Counted from the first letter of the stretch, positions 38,401-49,727 are shown. The stretch is DNA of 64,000 nt from Dysidea avara (GCF_963678975.1 NC_089279.1:32948660-33012659), one strand, 5' to 3'. Notes: generated from the sequence alone by a model not told the origin. A program made the numbers and translations.

Positions 38401-40335
38401 GTTCAACAACTCAGAAACGTGCGTACATGCATTTCCAAGCCATCATCTAATTTTCACATACAAAAACATCCACCTTCTTATAAATCTAAACATTTATGGA
38501 TGTTTCAATGCCCAAATCTGAAATCAGCATCCCTGTTTTGCTATGAAAGCATCAAACCACTCCATTTCCATTGTTATTTTCCCGGAAACGATGTCTTACA
38601 ATGACCACGAGTGGTGCCATTGTTTCAATTGGGATTTCATCTAATTTGAGCTCCCATAGAAAATGTATGGGAATAGTTCGTATGTATTTATACATAGCTT
38701 GGTCTGAGTAGAGAAATCCTTGGATGATTTGTAAGTATCACTGTTTTGCATGCTTAATTATCGTAGGACCCCACCCTAACTCATGATTGGATACTTATTT
38801 GGTATAGATCGTGTGTTGAGTGATTATATTTTGTTGGTGAAAAAAAGAGGTTGGAAATCGCTACTGTTCAATTTTAGCTATTTAATTTATTTATTTTTTA
38901 ATTATAGAATCTTCAAGACTTTTTGGATATTTACTATGAAGCTTGCAAAGTTTTATGTACCGAGGAAGACTTCTATGACCTCATGTTAGGCTATTTGACA
39001 CGAGCTGCAGCAGATAATGTTCAGTATGCTGAAATATTCTTTGACCCTCAGACCCACACCCAAAGGGGAATACCCTTTAAGACAGTTATCTCAGGGCTGT
39101 ATAGGGCTACCGTTGATGGTCAGGAATTTATGGGGATTAAGGGACGAATCATCATCAGCTTTCTGCGTCACTTGTCAGAAGATGAAGCTTTGGAAACACT
39201 TGAAAGTGCTGTGCCATATTTGGACAGGATTGTTGGCATGGATTTAGACTCGGGTGAGGATGGAAATCCCCCTAAGAAATTTTCGCGGCTTTTTAAGCGA
39301 GCAGCAGAGTTGGGATTGAAGCTAACTGCTCATGCTGGGGAAGAGGGTGGTCCTGATTATATCCAAGATGCCCTTGATCAGGGTGTGATTCGTGTCAACC
39401 ACGGGGTCCAGTGCCTTTTAGATGATCATGTCGTGGAGCGGTTAAAGAAACAGGGAATACCACTAACTGTTTGCCCATTCTCTAATAAGAAGTTGCAGGT
39501 CTACAATCGTTATTTTATTGATATAAATATCACCGGTGAGCTTTTTAGGAAAGGTCTCCAAATAACAATCAATTCTGATGACCCTGCATACTTTGGTGGT
39601 TATATAACAGACAACTTTCTTAACACGGCTGAGGAAGTGGGTTTTGGTCAGGAAGAAATCTACCAGATTTGCTGTAATGCATTTAATTCAACATTTATGT
39701 CACCACAAGACAAAGAGATTTACATAAGGCGTCTCCAGCGACACAAATGGGAGATGGGTTATGCTCCTTGTCCAAGGAACATAGTGGTGTTTGGCTCTCG
39801 TGCAGCACAACCTGGTAGCAAGGAATACCAGTTTGCATATGATGTAGGCAAGTTATTTGGGGCAGAAGGCTACACTGTCATCACCGGTGGTTACAATGGG
39901 ATAATGATGGCAGCTTCACAAGGTTGCAGTGACGAGAATGGAACTGTTAGAGGCGTGATTTCCCCACCTGTGTTTCAGCAACGAGATATTTTTGGGAACA
40001 AGTTTTTGACAGAGATTTCAATTACACGCTCATTGCCTGAGAGACTAGCAAGGCTAGCATTGTTTAGTGAAAATTTTGTCGTATGTCCTGGGACTATTGG
40101 GACAGTTGCTGAGCTGCTCTTGGCATGGAATCTGGCTGCTCTGAAGCCTCTGTGTGGAGCAGTGTCACCTCGAATCTTCATCATGCGCCACCCATGGGAA
40201 GAGGTGATAAAAAACCTCCACGATAACCTTAAGATTTACGACAATGACATGAAGTTGTTGACCTTTGTTGACAGTGCAGATGAAGTGCTTGTGAAGGTGA
40301 AGGAGGGAATCAACTCGCGTCCTTCCTACCATTAA
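35462..40335 (+). CDS. Fusion of bacterial-type adenine deaminase and LOG-like phosphoribohydrolase domain
   Basis: Two exons, 35462-35644 (61 codons) and 38908-40335 (475 codons plus stop), give 536 residues. Start: ATG in ACTAATGGCGG. Residues about 16-340 form an amidohydrolase of the adenine/adenosine deaminase family, closest by eye to bacterial and fungal adenine deaminases: metal ligands His23 and His25 (ELHVHVEGT), His203 and catalytic Glu206 (HAGEE), His226 (NHG), Asp285-Asp286 in SDDPAYFGGY. All are present. Residues about 350-525 form a Rossmann-like LOG/SLOG domain: VVFGSRAAQPG, TGGYNGIMMAA (387-), PGTIGTVAEL (455-), where typical LOG proteins have PGGxGTxxE. LOG enzymes release the base from (N6-modified) AMP; the deaminase turns adenine into hypoxanthine. 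Nearly all coding lies in one 1.4-kb exon, unlike the neighbours. A cytosolic role in purine salvage is inferred. Confidence 0.9.
35871..36634. mobile_element. Foldback transposon with about 360-base arms (deaminase-LOG intron)
   Basis: Almost the whole 764 bases fold on themselves: GGGGTGTTACTATTCAGTGG at 35871 is mirrored ending at 36634, and blocks CCCTTAGGGCACCTGCAG and AATAGTTAACCAGC recur in mirror order. Only a few dozen bases separate the arms. The flanking ACATTTT(GG) on both sides suggests a 7-10-base target duplication, the exact size being blurred by the G/C run at the ends. No coding sequence. Confidence 0.88.
36985..37170 (-). repeat. Direct repeat R1 with a signal-peptide-like exon (minus strand)
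   Basis: About 180 bases nearly identical to 37800-37985 in the same orientation. On the minus strand it reads a hydrophobic stretch VFVLSAITTAFSVELLRG followed by CGAG|GTGAGT, a consensus splice donor. There is no ATG at the equivalent of the R2 start (37946). It could be a duplicated first exon of a secreted-protein gene or part of a transposon. Confidence 0.55.
37186..37800. mobile_element. MITE with about 100-base inverted repeats, hosting a nested MITE
   Basis: GCTAAACTACTTTCTAATAC near 37199 and its mirror near 37785 mark arms of about 100 bases that also share CACAATCGCTACAA and TATACTTGCTTATACCA blocks. It sits exactly between direct repeats R1 and R2 and contains the TA-flanked MITE 37426-37632. 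Confidence 0.75.
37426..37632. mobile_element. TA-flanked MITE, CCGTATAGCC termini (nested)
   Basis: The 207-base element begins CCGTATAGCCTAAATATTT and ends GGCTATACAG, with TA on both sides. Same family as 28762-28942. It is inserted inside the larger element 37186-37800, so it is the younger of the two. Confidence 0.85.
37800..37985 (-). repeat. Direct repeat R2 with a signal-peptide-like exon (minus strand)
   Basis: Second copy of R1. On the minus strand an ATG (37946) opens MIALRISFVLSVIAIAFS, a good signal-peptide pattern, then VELLRG and a donor CGAG|GTGAAT weaker than in R1. No downstream exon was identified on the minus strand within the host intron. Confidence 0.5.
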
Positions 40336-40629
40336 CTTTTTGTTCTATTGTTTGCCTTTGACAAATTTATTTAGATTTTTGTATACTTTTTTCATAGTGC
40401 AAAATAATTATGTTAACATTGATTAGTGTAAAGCTAAAAAGCTGTCTGTCTGCAATATCAAGTAGCTAGGGTATTTCTCTGAAGTCCTCATCATCTAGAA
40501 CTAAAGCCGCTTTTAAATAAAGCTCCTAAAACGGTGCAAGAAAAACTTGGATATAATGCTAAACTGTAAGTAAATGCCTATGCCATTAACTTATTGCTTT
40601 TAGAAACAAATTTTACAGATGGTGAATCA

Positions 40630-40790
40630 GTGTGTGGTGTAACTCAGTGCATGGTTAGGGTGAGAAGGATGGGTTCAAATCTGCATGCAGTTTTTCACTC
40701 AGTGAACCTTTTGGTGCCATCTCCTGCTATGTGTACCTTGCATTTTTTCTTTCACTGCAACTTTTCACGCTGATCTTTCTTTCCAGTACA
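40630..40790 (+). repeat. Possible tRNA-derived SINE
   Basis: GGTGTAACTCAGTGCATGG resembles a polymerase III A box, and about 35 bases later GGGTTCAAATCTGC resembles a B box, the spacing expected of a tRNA-like head. It is followed by an unrelated body. The cloverleaf is not intact. The end is undefined. Confidence 0.4.
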
Positions 40791-40828
40791 CTGAAAATCA
40801 CTAATCCTATAACTATATTGATGTGTGC

Positions 40829-41180
40829 TTTACCTGGTACAGCGTTCAATGCTTTGCTTTATTGTCACTAAGTTATAAGAACCCATGAACTTTAGAACAC
40901 TAGACAGATTTAAGCGTAGTTGGCTGGCTACAGCTGCCAATATATGGAATGGCCTTCCGGCTGATATGATTTTGCAAGAAGATTCTGGTTGGCGCACTGT
41001 ACTAAAAGACATTCAGCATTTTGTGTGTAGCTAACAATTTTATTGTATAAGTATGTATTGTGAGGTTTTGCTACAGTAAAAAGAAGTATACTGAAATAGT
41101 GTACAATAATCTGTAACAACTTTAAACAGGTGTCCTACAGACCTTCAGCACTTGTGCTGTAAAGCCTTAATAAATAATTA
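40829..41180 (+). mobile_element. LINE reverse transcriptase C-terminus and 3' tail
   Basis: Reads LDRFKRSW...IWNGLPADMILQED then a stop near 41034, the usual LINE ending. A 3' UTR ends in CAGCACTTGTGCTGTAAAGCC and TAATAAATAA. The same 3' end motif recurs in inverse orientation at 58.3, 59.2 and 59.5 kb, so these are copies of one family. Confidence 0.7.
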
Positions 41181-41562
41181 TTGTTTATAGATGTTTGGGA
41201 AGTGGTAAAGTACCAAATCTGATGAAATTGTAACCGATACCAATATTGAATGCATGTGTAGGGACATCTAATTTATTACATGTAAATTTGTTGCTGCAAT
41301 TCAAAAACTAAAATTACACCATGCAGTTGTGTAAAACAATTAAGTAATGTAAAATTCCAATCTGTTGGAGCAGACATGAATGATCATGATCAGCTATAGG
41401 TATATGCAAGTATTATTATAATATATATAATTATGATCACTCATACATGTATATAGGATAGCTTCATAGCACCTACAATGATTGTCACGTATATATTATA
41501 ATCTAGTACTGTTGCATGCATGCACTGATCATTATTCATTAAATCATAATTATAACTATATG

Positions 41563-42106
41563 TACCATATAGCAGGTTATTTTCGAAACAGAAAATTTTG
41601 CACAAGAAGCAAAATCTGAATTTCGAAGGATTTTAATTTTGAAGAGTATATACTTTGAAGTCCGGATGGATTTCAAATAAACGGAAATTCGTATCACAAA
41701 TTATGAAGATGCGTGAATGTTTGCCAAAAGCTGACTTACTGATGGAATAACCCCCATCCCTGTGCACTGGAGAGAAGACTGAGGGAGTTTTGAGTGGAGT
41801 AAATTCACTGGCTTGTATGCTCGATTGTAGCTAGCATAGATTCTAGGCATCAATTCCCATTCTGGATCACCCGTTTTCTGGTTATTGGCACAGTAATGAT
41901 ACAGTTTACCCATTATCATCAGTAATACTGAGCTAAAACTTGAGGAATACGCAAGCAAATCACTGAAAGTTGGATCGTTGCTTTCACCTGTGGGAATTTA
42001 TTTTCGAAGAACAACTGGATGTGGGAATTTATTTTCGAAGAGAAGGCTGGGCCTCTTCGAAATATCCAAAAATAAAAACCTTTCGAAAATTACCAGCTAT
42101 ACAGTA
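41563..42106. mobile_element. Inverted-repeat element enclosing an exon-like open frame
   Basis: Ends TACCATATAGCAGGTTATTTTCGAAA-like (41563) and the mirror TACTGTATAGCTGGTAATTTTCGAAA-like (42106) form short inverted repeats of the CC(A/G)TATAGC type with TA flanks. Inside, on the minus strand, an 82-codon open frame runs from an acceptor (ACTTTCAG, about 41967) to a donor (CCATCA|GTAAGTC, about 41723), with a normal protein-like composition (MIMGKLYHYCANN, DPEWELMPRIYASYN). The peptide is not recognised. Possibly a captured host exon. Confidence 0.5.
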
Positions 42107-42701
42107 TGTGATATATGTGTGCATGTGTAAAGAGTGCTATTTTGTCGAAGTCATTGGTTTGCAACAGAATATTCCACTAAATATAGTGCAGGAGTTGCAG
42201 TCAAAATATTGCTACAGCTGTTTAATCCCTGAGGTTTATTACTTTCTCTGTGTGAATGTCAGCAAAGTCTACCTGTTTAGCTACACATTTCTAAGTACTG
42301 TACATGTACAAACATCACACATACACCTGCACTACATATGATATAAAATGCAGAGCTCCATGCACATTTAAGTATGTTGTTTCTTGCAGTTTACCTACAT
42401 GTTGTTATCAAGCTAAGTACATAGTAGGACATAATATATACATTACTTTTATAAAAATGCATCAATTTTTCTACTTGAAGCCATAGTCACAGTGCTGTTC
42501 AAGTTTTATAATATTTAAAAGTATGCATAGTTAGTTTTAGTTCTAGTACACCCAGTTTGCTGAAGGTTTCATAGATGTATTATGCAGTTCTAGTACCCAG
42601 TTTGAATGTAATAATTATTATTAGTCAGTAGTGCTTTGTAGTCCTATAAAGATCTAGTACCCCAAAGGGTATATACATTGGTAGAAAAAATAATTTCTTT
42701 T

Positions 42702-43153
42702 CATGGCCGAGGGGTCCGACACGTATGGAATCTAGCATTAAGCAGGATTCAAATCCTTAAATCTTGGATATAATCCTTTAAATCTCTAAGGCTGAACGAA
42801 TCTTTAAATCCTGAAATACCGTAAATTTTTGTATTCTATTCCTCAATTCTCTGTTTATTCTTTGTACAAGATCGAGATACTCTAATAGAGCAGTCAACTG
42901 CAGCAGTTGAAACTATTCTAATAGAATATTCATAATATTGAAGAAAAAGCCAAAATATAATTCAGAATTCTTCAAATTTAGTAGATCTTGCACTGCTATT
43001 CTGTAATTAAATACTTTGCACAATTCTAGTGGTTTATTTCAATGTATTTCAAAATATTTGAAATACATTAAATCCTGGTAAAAATCCCAAATCCCTGCTA
43101 AACTTTGCAAATATTGAATCTAAGGTCTTCATGTCGGACCCCTCGTTCATGGC
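42702..43153. mobile_element. MITE with GAGGGGTCCGACA termini
   Basis: CATGGCCGAGGGGTCCGACA near 42702 and its mirror TGTCGGACCCCTCG...CATGG near 43150 form inverted repeats of about 35 bases. The interior has AAATCCT/AAATCC repeats and one ACTCTAATAGAGCAGTCA module (42872-42925), although its ends are unlike those of the other module-bearing elements. Confidence 0.75.
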
Positions 43154-43639
43154 TTAATTTGAATGCAGATTGGTGCCACTTGATCAGTAAGTTACAGTTA
43201 TGAATCACCATGCATGCAGTAGTTAATCTATAGATCTCTTCAAATGCTTTGTTGAATATTATGTAAAAATCTTTTATGTTAGCATGTTGTGTTAATTTAG
43301 GAACCAAATACGTAATAATTTGGGTTCCAAAAAGTTATGATCCATATAAGAACAACACAAGTTGTTACTAAACAATTAACTTAAAAACTACTTCCAGTTG
43401 AATTCATTGTCCCTCTACAGTATTCTTTATCCTCCATTATCTCTTATATACACATATGACATTTACAATCACAAACAATAATACCAAATATGTACTTTAA
43501 ACAATTAAGCAATGCATCACCTACAAATATGTATAGAGATAAGGTATTGATCTATTTATATACTTTTGGACCAGATGTAGCTTTACATCCTGTTAATCTT
43601 CTACTCCTGTCAAATCTGTATATACATAGTCATAACAAT

Positions 43640-43990
43640 GGGGGGGGGGGGGGGGAGGGAGGGAGCAAGGGAGGCTGGAGCTCTCTTGCAATTTTCTGAT
43701 TGTAAATTTAAAAAAAATCAAGATACTCTAATAGCGGAGCAGTCAATTACTCTAATAAAACAGTCACAGTATACAGAGTAGCACTGTAGTAAACTATGAA
43801 GTTGTAAATTAGGATTTTTATGTGCTTTATCATTGGTATAATCTATATTTGGTAGAGGGATTCATTCTTAGCAGGTGTTGACCTTTTGTTTTTGTCTTTT
43901 TGTTTGTTTGTTTGTTGCTTTTTGTTGTTGTTGTTTTTTGGGTTTTTTTTGCTCTTCAACACTGATCTACCAAACCGAGAGTTTAGACTA
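43640..43990. mobile_element. Worn copy of the 10.4-kb / 62.6-kb MITE family
   Basis: Order of poly-G, an ATCAAGATACTCTAATAG module pair, a TGAAGTTGTAAATTAGGATTTT block, TTGGTA and TGTTGACCTTTT matches the elements at 10399-10720 and 62599-62878 with many differences. The ends cannot be fixed. Confidence 0.5.
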
Positions 43991-45690
43991 AGAGTCTCAC
44001 CTATATCTTGCTACACCTATGAATTACAGTGCATGCCATTCAGAAGCTGAGTCTGACTTACTATGGAATATATAGTATTTTGTATATATAGCTATGTAGT
44101 TCCAAAGGTGGCTTAAATAGATGTAGTGTGTGTTGGTGATGATTTGAATCCAGTGCAGAATTGAAACCAAACTGGCCTGTATATGTAAATGATTTCAGGG
44201 TTCAGTGAAAGTCCAGCTAGCTAAGTTTGTAACTAGCATCATGTAATGGACAGTATATGATCATAATATGTGATACATCACTATAGTATACACAACAACA
44301 TGTACATATCATCAGTATAGTACTCTATCATGCACTGGATCAACTCTTGTGATACCACTTAGTCTTTTATGGGATTTTCTTTTCTACGGTGATTCAATTT
44401 GATTTATCAACATTTCAGGCTTATGCTTTCTCACAGTACTAAATAAGTCAATGTGTTTACTGGGCTGAAGTCACCACTGTGTCTTTCCTGCATTCAGCAG
44501 TTTTACTGCCATGATTCAATAACCTGGTCCTTCACTTCCAAATCAAGAAGTTGCTGTTTAAGTGTTGATTGAATGTGTAAGGATTCCTTGTGTGCCTTAT
44601 AAAATGCAAATTGTTTAGGTCACCCACTAGGAGTCTTTCTGCATTCAATAGTTTTATAGTCATATTACTGAGTACTCACAGATCCTTAATAACTTATAGT
44701 GAGGTACGTCACTTATTGATTTCTAAAAAGTTTAATTATTGGCTGTGGAGGCTTGTAGCTATAATAATATTAGGATAAGTTTGGGTCAAATTAAGTTTGA
44801 GGTTGCCATATGATTGAATGGCACAATAGATAAAATACACCAATAAGTATAGTTATGAAGATATATATATAGGGTAATTGTTAGTGGCTAACCTCTTTAG
44901 TTGACTTTGCAAACTATACACAGTGTGTGAGCACTGCATGTGTGTATTTATCTCATTCTCAGTATTATGTTATTATACATTGATTGTATTTCACAAAAGG
45001 TAGAGATGCGTATTTGATGGTGTTAAATTATTAACTGCTCCTTATGGTGTCAGGTTAGTGATCTTAAGTGTTGGCAGCAACCTCTCAAGTTGGCTAACTC
45101 TTTAGTTGCTCACATACTTGTTTTTTTTTGTTTTTTTTCTTTTCAAGCTCTCATGATGTTTTTGAGCCTGTTCTTCTACATTACAATCTAACAATTTAGT
45201 TGACAACTTAGCTGTGTGGGTCTTTGTATTCTTATTTTGTTCATTAAAGACAAATTGACAACATGGTTACAACTCTTTATACTCAGAATGGAGCAAACTC
45301 AATTACACCAGACCCACATCCCCAGCAGAGTATGGGTTTAAACAAGTTCAACTCAATAACAACTAAGGATACAGACTTGATTTTGCTGTTAGACATTACT
45401 TCAACTTGACAAGTGCTCTTTTAGTTTGGCATATATACTGCAATATGCATACAGCACATGCACCATGGACTTACCTTTGACCTCTTTTGTGTCCTGTTTC
45501 TTCACTGACAGCACAATGTGTTGATTCATGCTATAATGGCTTTCTTGTACGCTTAATATCATGAACCATAGTAGCTTGCACTGGCTGATTGCACTGATGT
45601 TGTACACATTATGTCAGCAGGAAGTTTACACTACACCTTTCAACAATGTACATGTTATGACTTCACAAAGGTTAAAGGTTATGCAGCAGC
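43991..45690. other. AT-rich spacer upstream of the Kunitz/TIL gene
   Basis: No gene or defined repeat recognised; T-rich runs near 45120-45140. Confidence 0.5.
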
Positions 45691-45699
45691 TATATAAAG
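45691..45699 (+). promoter_or_regulatory. Likely TATA box of the Kunitz/TIL gene
   Basis: TATATAAAG lies 64 bases before the start codon at 45755, in a position suiting a focused promoter with a short 5' UTR. Confidence 0.5.
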
Positions 45700-45754
45700 A
45701 GTAAAAATGCTTGATTGATTTAACTTTAAGAAGTTGTCCAGTGTTAGGTTAGCT

Positions 45755-47013
45755 ATGCAGCTTCTAAGTTTTACAGTGATATGTTTCCTGACTGTTTACG
45801 TGAATGGGGATGTACTGGTGCCATCTGATCCTCAACGACGTGCAGTGAATGGTAAAGAGTTTGCATATATATTATATATAATATTTTGTATGTTATATAA
45901 ATATAGTTCTATAAGTGTCTGGTTAGTGTAAGTGCACAGTTAATGTAATATATAGTGCAACTATTTATTCATTCAACAGACCTGTGTAGCCTTCCTATGG
46001 TAGTTGGACCGTGCAGAGCAGCTTTTCCTAGATGGTTTTATAACTCGGCTTCACAAAGATGTGAATCCTTTACATATGGTGGATGTAGAGGAAATGCCAA
46101 TCGATTTAAAACTAGAGAACTTTGTGAGAGTGCCTGCAAATGTGGTAAGTGTGATGACAACACAGTTGTGTAGTGTTTGACATTCACTTTACAGATCGGT
46201 GCACTCTCCAGAGAGACCCTGGACCATGTAGAGCATTTGTTCCCAGTTACTTTTACAATGTAACATCACGTAAATGTGAAAAATTCATTTACGGTGGCTG
46301 TGAAGGCAATGACAACAGATTCTCATCAGCCACTGACTGTGCTTCACAGTGCTCTGGTGAGGTGAAAGGCATAAATAATAAATAACATGACATGATTAGT
46401 ATTACTCATATCTGTGCTAATTCATTTACAATGTAACAGTACATCATAAGGTTGGCTGGTAGTTTAGGCCCATGTAAATATTTGGCTAATTAAATGTTGT
46501 ATTTCACCTAAACATCCTGTCTATATGTACATACATATGTAACTAATCCACTTCAATTGTGCTGCCACATTAGGAAGACCAATTGTAAGACCCCAGCAAG
46601 CTTCATCAGGAAAGCCAAGATCCTCATTACCACAATGTAAGTTAGTTTGATTGATAACATGTAGTTGTGTGTTGCATTTGTGTCCAGCCTTTAGTCAACC
46701 ACATTATATGGGATATACACTGTGTGTGGGTGGTGCAGTACCATCCTAAATATATTTCCCACTTCTAGATGTATCATGTTAGCAAACTTTGTGTCCATGT
46801 TTGTTTACAAACAATGTCTCTCTCTAATTCACCTTCACAAGTGTATTTGGTTAAAAACTTTACATGTATAGGATCATACTATGGTTGTATATGTCATATA
46901 CGTATGTTATGTCCTAATAATATGTAAGTGATTAATGTTACTCTGTAGCACGGCGATGTTCAACCGAGGGCCAGATATACATGTCATGTGGTACAGCTTG
47001 TCCAATGCAATAA
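45755..47013 (+). CDS. Kunitz-domain secreted protein, 5' part of a broken Kunitz/TIL gene
   Basis: Exons 45755-45851, 45980-46144, 46195-46356, 46574-46636 and 46949 onward. The start is the ATG at 45755; [18 protein letters not shown] is a clear signal peptide. Exons 2 and 3 each encode one Kunitz domain with the expected cysteines ([13 protein letters not shown]...[13 protein letters not shown] and [13 protein letters not shown]...[13 protein letters not shown]); the P1 residue is Arg in both, suiting trypsin-like targets. Exon 4 is a Pro/Ser linker. Exon 5 begins a TIL (trypsin-inhibitor-like) domain ([16 protein letters not shown]) but runs into repeat DNA after 47003 and stops at 47011-47013. 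As it stands it could still yield a 183-residue secreted two-Kunitz protein. The remaining exons resume at 55655. Confidence 0.85.
46994..47003 (+). repeat. 10-base direct repeat, left copy
   Basis: CAGCTTGTCC here, inside the TIL exon, is repeated at 55655-55664 exactly where coding sequence resumes. It may be a target-site duplication of the 8.65-kb insertion. The same bases also occur naturally in other TIL repeats (Ala-Cys-Pro codons), so homology between repeats is an alternative. Confidence 0.6.
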
Positions 47014-47514
47014 TAAAATTAATTTGCATGCGGCTTTAAAATTATCATGCTGGAGCAAGAGGAGCTTTGTAAAGTATATGCATATAACAGACATGCATGG
47101 GACACTGGGAATGCCCCCAGGAAAAAAATTCAGGTCATAAACACTCTGAGATATGATTTTAGTCTATTTTTACTGTGTTGGTAAAATATAAGTAACTTTT
47201 AATATAAAATGTGACTGTTCTATTAGAATAACTGACTGCTCTATTAGAGTATTTCGATCTGAATCTTTGATACTTTTAAATCAAAACAAAACCAATTTTA
47301 ACTGCTTAAATATGCTTGACCAGTTTCTGGAAACCTCATGCAGAAACCTTCCTGGATCCTCACTGCATTCATCCTATATATGTATATAACATGACTTGTT
47401 TACAAAACAATTATAATGAAAACATAAATTCAAGAAAATTTCATCTACACTATAAATTCCATCTACACTATAATACGATGTTGCTATACAATACATGAGA
47501 AATGATTATGTCAT

Positions 47515-48323
47515 TGATTGATTGATTTATTATTTAAACTGACAACAATCAGCTGCAGCCGTTCCTCCTTGTTGCAGTACAAAAATAACAATAAACAGAA
47601 CAACCCCAGAACACAGTAAAAAGCATCATAAAGCATGATACAAAAACAATAAAACACAAAGCACAAAAACATTAGTTAAATATACAAGTATAACTTAAAG
47701 TCATTATAAAAGTCCGTAAATGAAGCTTGTTTCTTAAGAACACCTAACAATGAATTCCGGTGGCCTGGTGGTGAAATTTTTTTGCATACAATTGAGATGG
47801 CATCGGATGAGATTGGCAAAGTGTGGTTTAGTCCTTATGGAAATGACATGGTTGATTACCAAACTGAATTGGTAGATCAAGCTGGAATCCTCTGATAGAA
47901 GAAAATAATGTAACATTATATACAATTACGAGTGGTATGAATTTTACCAATTGTTCAAACTCTAGTCATTGTAACTGATTGTAGTAAGAAGTGCATATTT
48001 GTTCAAATGATATAACAGAAGGACTGCAGGATTCTGCATAATTATATAGAAATATTCTGCTGTGCAAGTGAGGTACCCCATACTGGCAGTGCACAATTCA
48101 AGTGAGACATGACTAGTGACTCTAAAGCAATAATTTAATTATGTTTAATAACAGAAGAACAGACTCGTTGGTATGACATCTTCCTACACATGTTGGATAC
48201 TTGATCACTTAAAGTCAGCTGCCTATCAAAAACTAGTCCTAGATATTTTTGTTTGTTGGCTGTCTGTAAAGTAGTGTGATTAATCATAATATTAGGTAGG
48301 GGATTTTGATTCTTCTGTCTGGG
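47515..48323 (-). mobile_element. LINE remnant, 3' end with ATTG tail
   Basis: On the minus strand, reverse-transcriptase thumb text KQKYLGLVFDRQLTLSDQV lies near 48210-48260. A degraded tail (NCMQKNFTTRPPE) follows near 47760-47800, then a 3' UTR ending in repeated ATTG near 47513-47530. Its 5' side is cut at the MITE starting at 48324. Confidence 0.65.
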
Positions 48324-49127
48324 CAGGAGCGGATCTAGAGGGTGGACTTTGGGGGCTGAAGCCTCTCCCCCTTCACTTTTAGGCTATACTTGATCAATAT
48401 GCTGAGGATTATAATGAAATTTTGTCTTAGCATAAATTATATGATACTAATAATACAAATACTCATAAACCCACCTTACAAACATCTTTCCAAGGCATTA
48501 TTAGTGGATTTATGCTAAAGGTCATGCAACAAGGACCCGGATCAGTATTGGAGGTGTACAAGATCGAGATACAGTCACCTAACTACTCTAATAGAACATT
48601 CAGTGTAAGCATAATAGTTGGTTCTGTTATGGAATTTTTCCATATCTGCCTGCGCATATACATACAATGAAGTACATTAGTCTGTTTAAAAGGCTTATTT
48701 ATCTACTTGTGTAGTTATTACCAGTGCAGTGTGCTTAATTCAGGTACACAATTTCCATTGAAAATGCTCTCAGATTCAACTCGTATCATTCAAATTTCAA
48801 AATTTTCCAGTTTCAACATTATCATGCATGCAATTGGGAGAGGGTGCATCATGTGCTTGGTTGTTTGAACCTACCCAAACCATTCCATTAGCAAATGCTG
48901 CAGAGAACCATATATATCTAAAGGCAGTATATAAAATATCTACAGGCAGAAATATGCATTTTATGTGGAAATGTCTCCAAATTGCAATATTTTAGCATCT
49001 ATATTTCAAAATTTTCCTGGGGGGCATGCCCCCAGACCCCTGCTGGGAGGTGTGCAAAGCACACCTCCACCCAAGAGATTAGTATCTTGAGTTAGCCCCC
49101 CTTTTATAAATCCTAGATCCGCCCCTG
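48324..49127. mobile_element. MITE-like element with CAGG(A/G)GCGGATCTAG termini, copy d
   Basis: Starts CAGGAGCGGATCTAGAG and ends CTAGATCCGCCCCTG. It is collinear in reverse orientation with 54739-55654: shared blocks include CTTTGGGGGCTGAAGC, AAATTTTGTCTTAGCATAA, GGACCCGGATCAG and GCAAAGCACAC. No transposase is recognised. It contains the ACTCTAATAGAA module at 48562-48603. Confidence 0.75.
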
Positions 49128-49149
49128 TTGGAGTTGCTAAACCACATGA

Positions 49150-49345
49150 GAATATACAGGATACTACTCTGTTCTGGGTCATCTCCTTCAGAGTGACATG
49201 ACACAAGATTTGGATGCATTAAGTTTCATTCTACTGTTCACAAGCCAGCAATTACCAATGACAGTTATTATTGATGGTTAAGAGTGGCAGCAATTTCTGA
49301 AGGAGACGACCCAGAACAAATGAGAATAGTATCCTGTATGTTTTC
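49150..49345. repeat. Inverted repeat with about 45-base arms
   Basis: ATACAGGATACTACTCTGTT then GGGTCATCTCCTTC on the left is mirrored by GAAGGAGACGACCC then AATAGTATCCTGTAT on the right. It is probably a small MITE; the exact ends are not defined. Confidence 0.6.
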
Positions 49346-49727
49346 AGGTCCTTCATTAAGAAAAAGGTTTATATTTCCTATTTCAGCTGATTTTGGAAAC
49401 ATGGACCCAAGAAATATTATTGCAGTGTGCACATCCAAAGGGTTTTCCTAAAACCCTGTTGGTATATGCCCTGTTATATTGCACCTGTGTTATGATGCTA
49501 GCCCAAGAGAACTTGATACAAAGTTGTGCACATATACACATGAGCAATTTCAGTTAAAACTACATATTAATGGAATTATGCTATGGTAGTACAGTTAATT
49601 TTTGGTACTTTGATCCATTCAAAAACTTACAATCATAGCTACCACCTTCTTAGCAAATTTGTATAATATAAAACTAACACTGACTATAATATGGGCCTAC
49701 ATGTGTATGATTTATGTGTATTGTAAG

